Made by a program: the position numbers and the translations under genes. Below are positions 21,230 through 25,632 of a stretch of 25,632 bases of DNA, piece after piece (position 1 is the first letter of the stretch; every line of letters starts with the position of its first letter). The notes under the pieces were generated by a model. It searched no databases, was not told where the DNA came from, and saw nothing but the letters and a program-made list of their open reading frames with translations. Origin of the DNA: Treponema sp. UBA1240 (GTDB lineage: Bacteria; Spirochaetota; Spirochaetia; Treponematales; Treponemataceae); assembly GCA_002308875.1 (NCBI GenBank), contig DBWK01000063.1, forward strand, positions 16,815 to 42,446, read 5' to 3'.

Positions 21230-22021
21230 TTATCTGTACTTTCGCTTTGGTTTTTCAGAAACACCAAGACCGGAATCCAACATAAACGCTTTTTGCAAGC
21301 ACAGGGCTGCGGTATGAGAATCTCCTATTCTGTCATAGGCTTCGCTCATGAGTTTCAGAAAAAAGGCATTGTCTTTTTTGGTAAAGCCCAAATCAAGCGC
21401 ATCTTCCCAAGCATCAAGGGCAAGTTCGTCATGTATATTACCGGCAAGTTTTGTTTTAAGCAGATTCCTTGCCAGTGACATTACTTCCGGAAAAAAGTTT
21501 CTGAAATATGAATAAGAATACTCCATACGAATAACTTGTGCAAGAAGGAGATATGCATCGTAGTATTCGGAGCGGAAAATCAGTTCTTCTGCAAGTATAT
21601 AACCGAGATCCATAAAATCTTCTCTGCTGAACCATCTTGCAAGTGAAAAATTTAACCTTGAAGTCATCATTCTTTTGAATTCTGCTACAGCATCGTCTTC
21701 GCGGTTATGAAGCAGGTCAAAAAAGATAAGCTTGCTGCGGCTTTCATCGTCTTCACGCGATAAAAGCCATTCCCTGTAGTCAAATGACTTTTTTTGTTCT
21801 GTTTGTTTTGATGCTGTACGCTCAAAGTCAAAAATAGAACGTTGATAACTATCGCATAGAATTTGATATGCTTTTAGGAGTTTTTGGAATGCTTTTGTGC
21901 TTGCTGCATCTTGTTTTGAAAGGTCAGGATGCAGCGTTTTAGCTTTTTTGCGGAAAGCGGTTTTTATCTCAGCTATAGTAGCTTTTGGATTTACACCTAA
22001 TATTTTATAGCAGTCTTCCAC
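21230..22021 (-). CDS. J-domain (DnaJ-like) protein with helical C-terminal repeat region
   Basis: The 263-residue protein has an N-terminal J domain (about 1-65): EDCYKILGVNPKATIAEIKT, the HPD motif in KAKTLHPDLSK, and FQKLLKAYQILCDSYQR. It lacks the Gly/Phe, zinc-finger and C-terminal substrate-binding regions of true DnaJ. The remainder is helical and acidic, ending in a TPR-like pair (NAFFLKLMSEAYDRIGDSHT then AALCLQKAFML), so it is probably an Hsp70 co-chaperone for a specific client. I accept the GTG start at 22021 because the J domain begins at once and an AGGA lies 11 nt upstream. No dnaK is in the window. It lies between a flavodoxin-like gene (8 bp gap) and map (17 bp gap). Confidence 0.85.
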   Translation of the reverse strand: MEDCYKILGVNPKATIAEIKTAFRKKAKTLHPDLSKQDAASTKAFQKLLKAYQILCDSYQRSIFDFERTASKQTEQKKSFDYREWLLSREDDESRSKLIFFDLLHNREDDAVAEFKRMMTSRLNFSLARWFSREDFMDLGYILAEELIFRSEYYDAYLLLAQVIRMEYSYSYFRNFFPEVMSLARNLLKTKLAGNIHDELALDAWEDALDLGFTKKDNAFFLKLMSEAYDRIGDSHTAALCLQKAFMLDSGLGVSEKPKRKYR

Positions 22022-22029
22022 AAAACGGA

Positions 22030-22443
22030 TTATCCTATCTTTTTGCCGGAAGCGGCTGCATGGTCAATGCTTTCTATAATATCAAAATAATCAAGGCACA
22101 TTCCCTGCTTTTCAAGTTCTTTCATAAGCAGATGGATTGTTTTGTTTGATGAAAGTCCTGATTTTACTACAAACGCACAGCCTTTTTTGCCCGAAAAATT
22201 ACCTGCCGACGAAAGAATTTCGGTAAGTTTGGAAGGTAATTTTGCGCCTATAAAATTCGGTGATGTTGTTACAACCGCAATGTATTCGTATACGATTGGA
22301 TGAAGATTATCGATGGAATCAAGATTCCCGTTGAAAATATCAACCTGATGTCCGTTGTCTACAGCGCTTTTTTCCAAGTTTTTTAGTATTCCCGAATGTT
22401 TTGTATTTTTTGTATCTAAAAAATGAAGAATAAGTGTTCGCAT
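22030..22443 (-). CDS. Small flavodoxin-like-fold protein of unknown function
   Basis: The 137-residue protein begins with a flavodoxin-like first strand and loop (MRTLILHFLDTKNTKHSGIL). Two further strands follow (HQVDIFNGNL; YEYIAVVTTSPNFIGAKLP, with a possible second phosphate or flavin loop), then GKKGCAFVVKSGLSSNKTIH. The phosphate-binding T/S-rich loop of classical flavodoxin (for example TGNTE) is here DTKNTKHSG, so FMN binding is uncertain. I would call it flavodoxin-like only. A GAGG site 6 nt before ATG gives the start. It is 8 bp after the universal stress protein gene, within the same minus-strand gene string. Confidence 0.65.
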   Translation of the reverse strand: MRTLILHFLDTKNTKHSGILKNLEKSAVDNGHQVDIFNGNLDSIDNLHPIVYEYIAVVTTSPNFIGAKLPSKLTEILSSAGNFSGKKGCAFVVKSGLSSNKTIHLLMKELEKQGMCLDYFDIIESIDHAAASGKKIG

Positions 22444-22451
22444 ATTTTACC

Positions 22452-22940
22452 TCATGCCATTTTATATAGAGTTTCTATATCGTTGCCTTTTACGACAAGC
22501 ACCGGACAGTGTACATTCGCCAGGATTTTTCTATATGAGGAAGAGATTACGTCTTTTAAGCCAGTTCCTTCTTTTTCATACCCGCCTAAAAGCACAAGCT
22601 GCGCATCAAAGTCGTCAGCACAGGCGGTTATTTCGGACCATATGGCTCCTTTTCGCAATTCAGTCTGAATGGTAATACCTTTTGCGAGTCCCAGTTCCTG
22701 CGCATATTTTAAGTATCGTTCTCCGTCTGTAACAAGATTTGTTTCATATTCCAGACTTTCTTCGTGCAGAAAGAACTTGCTCAAAGTCAGCTGCTTCAGG
22801 GTTGCTGTGTCTACTACATAAACCGCCTTTACATTGCATTTGTATGTTTTTGCAAGTATTACGGCATATTTTACAGCAGAAATTGACGATTCAGAACTGT
22901 TTACGACAACCACAACATTTTTAAATAATGATTTAATCAT
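22452..22940 (-). CDS. Universal stress protein family protein
   Basis: The 162-residue UspA-type protein has the first strand and loop KNVVVVVNSSESSISAVKYAV (about 7-27), a central variable helix, and a C-terminal segment AQLVLLGGYEKEGTGLKDVI that ends in HCPVLVVKG. The usual ATP-binding motif (GxxGxxxxxxxxxGS) is only partly present (GGYEKEGTG, then SSSYRKIL), so nucleotide binding is uncertain. The start ATG overlaps the stop of atpD by 4 nt (ATGA), so it is translationally coupled to the V-ATPase genes. Its role may be to report on energy or ion status, which is inference from position. Confidence 0.82.
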   Translation of the reverse strand: MIKSLFKNVVVVVNSSESSISAVKYAVILAKTYKCNVKAVYVVDTATLKQLTLSKFFLHEESLEYETNLVTDGERYLKYAQELGLAKGITIQTELRKGAIWSEITACADDFDAQLVLLGGYEKEGTGLKDVISSSYRKILANVHCPVLVVKGNDIETLYKMA

Positions 22941-23569
22941 TTTTTCTCTCCTGTCTGCTGTTTTGCTTTCAGAGTTTTCAGTACAAAAACATTTTCGCGT
23001 TCACGCTCTTCAAGAACGCTTTCTATGTAGACTTTTGTTTCTGAGGTTTGTGGAATAACCATTTTATCCAAAGCGTTTACACGTCTTTGGGTTTTCTTTA
23101 CTTCAGCCGCAAGTCTCCAGACAATTGTCCTTATAGAAGCCATTTCCGTAAGTAGTTTCAGCAATTCAAAAAACTCCATCATAACCTTATCAGAATCCGC
23201 AAAAGAATCCATAAACGAGTAGAAAAGTTCCCGTTTGGGAAGTTCCACATCGAGCGTTATGAATGGTATACCTGCTATTGTAACATCTCTTTCGGAAAAT
23301 TTAAAATCATATTTTACGGAAGAAGCAATATGTTCAACCCTATCGCTTCCGATCGCAAGAAGCATATTTTTTAATGCGGGATATGCTTTTTCTATGGTTT
23401 TGTCGATGTTATGCTCAAGCAGTTTAACTTTTTCCACCAAATGCATGAGTTCCATAACAAGAATCTCGCGCTTCTGTTCCAAAAGTTCATAACCTTCTTT
23501 TGCTGTTCCCAACTGTTCCTTTATGATGAGAAGATTTGATTTTGTAGGCGCAATATTCATTTTTGCCAT
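22937..23569 (-). CDS. atpD: V-type ATP synthase subunit D
   Basis: The 210-residue protein is the central-stalk D subunit: it begins MNIAPTKSNLLIIKEQLGTA (from residue 4), a helix that enters the A3B3 hexamer. A long C-terminal coiled coil follows (for example IRTIVWRLAAEVKKTQRRVN and RRVNALDKMVIPQT). Together with A and B it forms the V1 rotary motor that couples ATP to ion movement. The gene starts 3 bp after atpB's stop. Subunits F, G, I (stator/ion-channel a), and K are not downstream: a Usp gene follows at once, overlapping by 4 nt. Confidence 0.93.
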   Translation of the reverse strand: MAKMNIAPTKSNLLIIKEQLGTAKEGYELLEQKREILVMELMHLVEKVKLLEHNIDKTIEKAYPALKNMLLAIGSDRVEHIASSVKYDFKFSERDVTIAGIPFITLDVELPKRELFYSFMDSFADSDKVMMEFFELLKLLTEMASIRTIVWRLAAEVKKTQRRVNALDKMVIPQTSETKVYIESVLEERERENVFVLKTLKAKQQTGEKK

Positions 23570-23572
23570 AGA

Positions 23573-24967
23573 CTAATCCGCAAAATCCTCTTCGTTGTTT
23601 TTCATATATTTGGCTATGAATTCCGGCTTGATTCTGTAGAGTTCTTCTCTCGGAAGTATTGAAAGGACTTTCCAGCCTATATCAAGTGTTTGTTCGATGG
23701 TACGGTTTTCAAATTCTCCCTGTGACAGAAAATCTCTTTCAAATGCTTCTCCGAATCTGAGATATTTTTTATCAAGTTCAGAAAGCTCTTCTTCACCGAT
23801 AATAGCGGCAAGGTTTCGTATTGTTTTTACCTTTGAATATGCCGCAAAAAGCTGGCTTGATACGTCCTTGTGGTCTTCCCTTGTCATTCCTGCACCGATA
23901 CCGTCTTTCATAAGGCGGCTCAAACTAGGCAGACCTGCTACAGGAGGATACATGCCTTTTTGCGAGAATTCGCGGTCAAGAACAATCTGTCCTTCGGTAA
24001 TGTAACCGGTAAGGTCTGGAATCGGATGTGAAATATCATCGTTCGGCATTGTGAGAATAGGAATTTGTGTTATTGAGCCGTTTGAACCTTTTATTTTGCC
24101 CGCGCGCTCATAAAGTTCCGCAAGATTTGAGTAAAGATAACCGGGATAACCTTTACGTCCGGGAACTTCACCACGTGTTGTGGAAATTTCGCGTAAAGCT
24201 TCGCAGTAGTTCGTCATATCCGTCATTACTACAAGAACATGCATTCCTTTGTCGTATGCGAGATATTCGGCGGCGGTAAGCGCACAACGTGGTGTAATAA
24301 TACGTTCTATAGAGGGTGCGTCTGCTAATGAAAGGAACATTACAACTTTGGAAAGAACTCCCGACTGTTCGAAAGTGTCCGTAAAAAAGCGCGCAACATC
24401 GTATTTGATACCCATGCCGGCAAAAACCATAACAAAGTTTTCGTCACTACTACGAATTTTTGCCTGACGGATAATCTGCGCCGCAAGTTTGTTGTGTGGT
24501 AAACCGTTTCCGCTGAAAATAGGAAGCTTTTGACCTCGGATAAGAGTGTTCATTCCGTCAATTGCGCTTATTCCGGTTTGGATAAAGTCTCGCGGATATA
24601 TACGTGCAAATGGGTTTATGGGATAACCATTTACGTTTATCTTTTTTGAAGAAATGATTTCGGGATAGCCGTCTATAGGTTTGCCGAGCCCGTTAAAAAT
24701 ACGTCCCAAAAGTCCTTCGCTTACGCGTAATTCCATAGGTGTATCAAGAAATTCAACGGTGGAAGATTCCATATCTATTCCGTTTGTAGAACCGAATATC
24801 TGTACAACGGCGTATTCTTCGGAAACGTCAATAACACGACCTGTGCGTTTTTCACCATCTCTGTCGCGGACGGCTACAATTTCATCATAAAAAATGTTTT
24901 CCGTTCTTTTTACTACTACAATAGGACCGTCAACGGAAGTAATGCCTCTATGTTCTATTCCTTTCAT
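23573..24967 (-). CDS. atpB: V-type ATP synthase subunit B
   Basis: The 464-residue subunit shows the non-catalytic B-type features. The position of Walker A is IFSGNGLPHNKLAAQI, without GKT. Other motifs are RIYPRDFIQTGISAIDGMNT, MVFAGMGIKYDVARFF, VLVVMTDMTNYCEALREI, GEVPGRKGYPGYLYSNLAELYERAG and PNDDISHPIPDLTGYITEGQ. Together these identify V/A-type B. The start overlaps the stop of atpA by 4 nt (ATGA), and the stop is 3 bp before atpD, so A-B-D are translationally linked. The C-terminal end is intact. Confidence 0.95.
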   Translation of the reverse strand: MKGIEHRGITSVDGPIVVVKRTENIFYDEIVAVRDRDGEKRTGRVIDVSEEYAVVQIFGSTNGIDMESSTVEFLDTPMELRVSEGLLGRIFNGLGKPIDGYPEIISSKKINVNGYPINPFARIYPRDFIQTGISAIDGMNTLIRGQKLPIFSGNGLPHNKLAAQIIRQAKIRSSDENFVMVFAGMGIKYDVARFFTDTFEQSGVLSKVVMFLSLADAPSIERIITPRCALTAAEYLAYDKGMHVLVVMTDMTNYCEALREISTTRGEVPGRKGYPGYLYSNLAELYERAGKIKGSNGSITQIPILTMPNDDISHPIPDLTGYITEGQIVLDREFSQKGMYPPVAGLPSLSRLMKDGIGAGMTREDHKDVSSQLFAAYSKVKTIRNLAAIIGEEELSELDKKYLRFGEAFERDFLSQGEFENRTIEQTLDIGWKVLSILPREELYRIKPEFIAKYMKNNEEDFAD

Positions 24968-25632
24968 CCTATGTCCACCTTCTGATATAACTTTTCAAGT
25001 GAGCTGAACTGTTCTTCAAGATGTGATTTTATCTGGTTGACTTTATCCAGTTCATTATTCGGGATTGATGTTTTTATACGGATTATTTCTTCGCGTACGG
25101 AAAGCGAATTGATTTTTACAAGCGGCGTTCCATGTTTTATGAGGGCCTGCGCTTTTTTGTAGAATTCCATAATCAGCGAAAGAATAAGAATCTGTTTTTC
25201 GGGAACTGAATATACGTCAATGTCGTCAAACGCATTTTGCTGTAAAAATCCGTTTTTAATCATCTCGGCAACTACCAGTACGATTCTTTCCGAATCCGGT
25301 AATGCGTCAGGTCCTATAAGACGCACAATCTGTTCAAGTCTTTGTTCTTTTTTTAGCAAATCAAGTGCTTCCTGTCTGACTTCCGCCCAGCGTCCGTCTA
25401 ACTTGTCCCACCAGCCTTTTACTTCGTCTGCGTATTCGGAATATGATTCAATCCAACCGATAGCGGGGTAGTGACGTGCGTTTGCAAGCTCTCTGTCCAG
25501 TGCCCAGAAACATCGGATAAAGCGTTTTGTGTGCTGTGTTACAGGTTCCGAGAAGTCGCCGCCAGGTGGTGAAACCGCACCGATTACGGAAACAGAACCT
25601 TCTTCACCACATAAGGATGTTACGCGACCAGC
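24964..25632 (-). CDS. atpA: V-type ATP synthase catalytic subunit A, C-terminal part (5' end outside window)
   Basis: The minus-strand frame is open from the window edge (25632) to TGA at 24964-24966, giving 222 residues. It contains IGAVSPPGGDFSEPVTQHTK, RFIRCFWALDRELANARHYP, AIGWIESYSEY, then the C-terminal helical region (LIGPDALPDSERIVLVVAEM), all characteristic of the A subunit. A complete subunit is usually about 580-600 residues, so the Walker A and the bulge domain lie beyond the right edge. The internal TTG at 25359 is not a start: the frame continues with matching family sequence upstream. The stop overlaps the atpB start by 4 nt. Confidence 0.96.
   Translation of the reverse strand, partial: AGRVTSLCGEEGSVSVIGAVSPPGGDFSEPVTQHTKRFIRCFWALDRELANARHYPAIGWIESYSEYADEVKGWWDKLDGRWAEVRQEALDLLKKEQRLEQIVRLIGPDALPDSERIVLVVAEMIKNGFLQQNAFDDIDVYSVPEKQILILSLIMEFYKKAQALIKHGTPLVKINSLSVREEIIRIKTSIPNNELDKVNQIKSHLEEQFSSLEKLYQKVDIG

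Noticed and set aside
25220..25359. TTG at 25359 as the start of a separate 131-codon gene
   Set aside because: The frame continues to the window edge with A-subunit family sequence (for example GAVSPPGGDFSEPV), so it is one partial atpA gene.
1..25632. Mobile element, CRISPR array, tRNA or rRNA genes
   Set aside because: I looked for transposase or integrase motifs, regular direct repeats, and cloverleaf or rRNA-like sequence on both strands and saw none.

Overview
The window looks like a chromosomal segment of a treponeme-like spirochaete. The main reasons are a bacterial V-type (A/V) ATPase operon ending in subunits A, B and D, several lipoproteins with a loose spirochaetal lipobox (including an HtrA/DegP protease), a moderate-to-low GC content, and an AT-rich genome in which well-formed sigma70-type promoters stand out. 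The genus assignment is inference from gene content; no rRNA is present. I see no mobile element, phage gene, CRISPR array or tRNA. Most genes are intact and closely packed, with frequent convergent pairs.

Left part (1-8.2 kb): the 3' end of an unrecognised gene; an FAD amine-oxidase-fold oxidoreductase; a Pr6Pr-like membrane protein on the minus strand; then a partner-switching module made of a membrane RsbU-type PP2C phosphatase, an RsbW-type kinase and, convergent to them, an RsbV-type STAS antagonist. A zinc-ribbon/SUMF1 protein, a chagasin-like lipoprotein and TcdA follow. A P-loop kinase-like gene and a macro-domain gene diverge from a 101-bp intergenic region.

Middle (8.2-15.5 kb): mostly minus strand. 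It holds a YkgJ-type cysteine-cluster protein, a small lipoprotein, an amidohydrolase (plus strand), an HD phosphohydrolase-mnmA pair, an XRE/DUF4097 regulator followed by a CPBP membrane protease, and a GGDEF protein.

Right part (15.5-25.6 kb): a 302-bp intergenic region containing an orphan intrinsic terminator whose loop is complementary to a Shine-Dalgarno sequence (candidate small RNA or attenuator); then thrA (bifunctional aspartokinase/homoserine dehydrogenase) and ilvN as an operon ending at a bidirectional terminator. From the right edge leftward on the minus strand runs a tight gene string: atpA (partial), atpB, atpD, universal stress protein, flavodoxin-like protein, DnaJ-domain protein, map, htrA.

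The most interesting signals are the orphan terminator/sRNA candidate at 15.65-15.73 kb; the repeated arrangement in which a -10 hexamer lies exactly 6 nt before the ATG in five genes (predicted leaderless mRNAs); and the coupling of V-ATPase genes to stress and protein-maturation genes.
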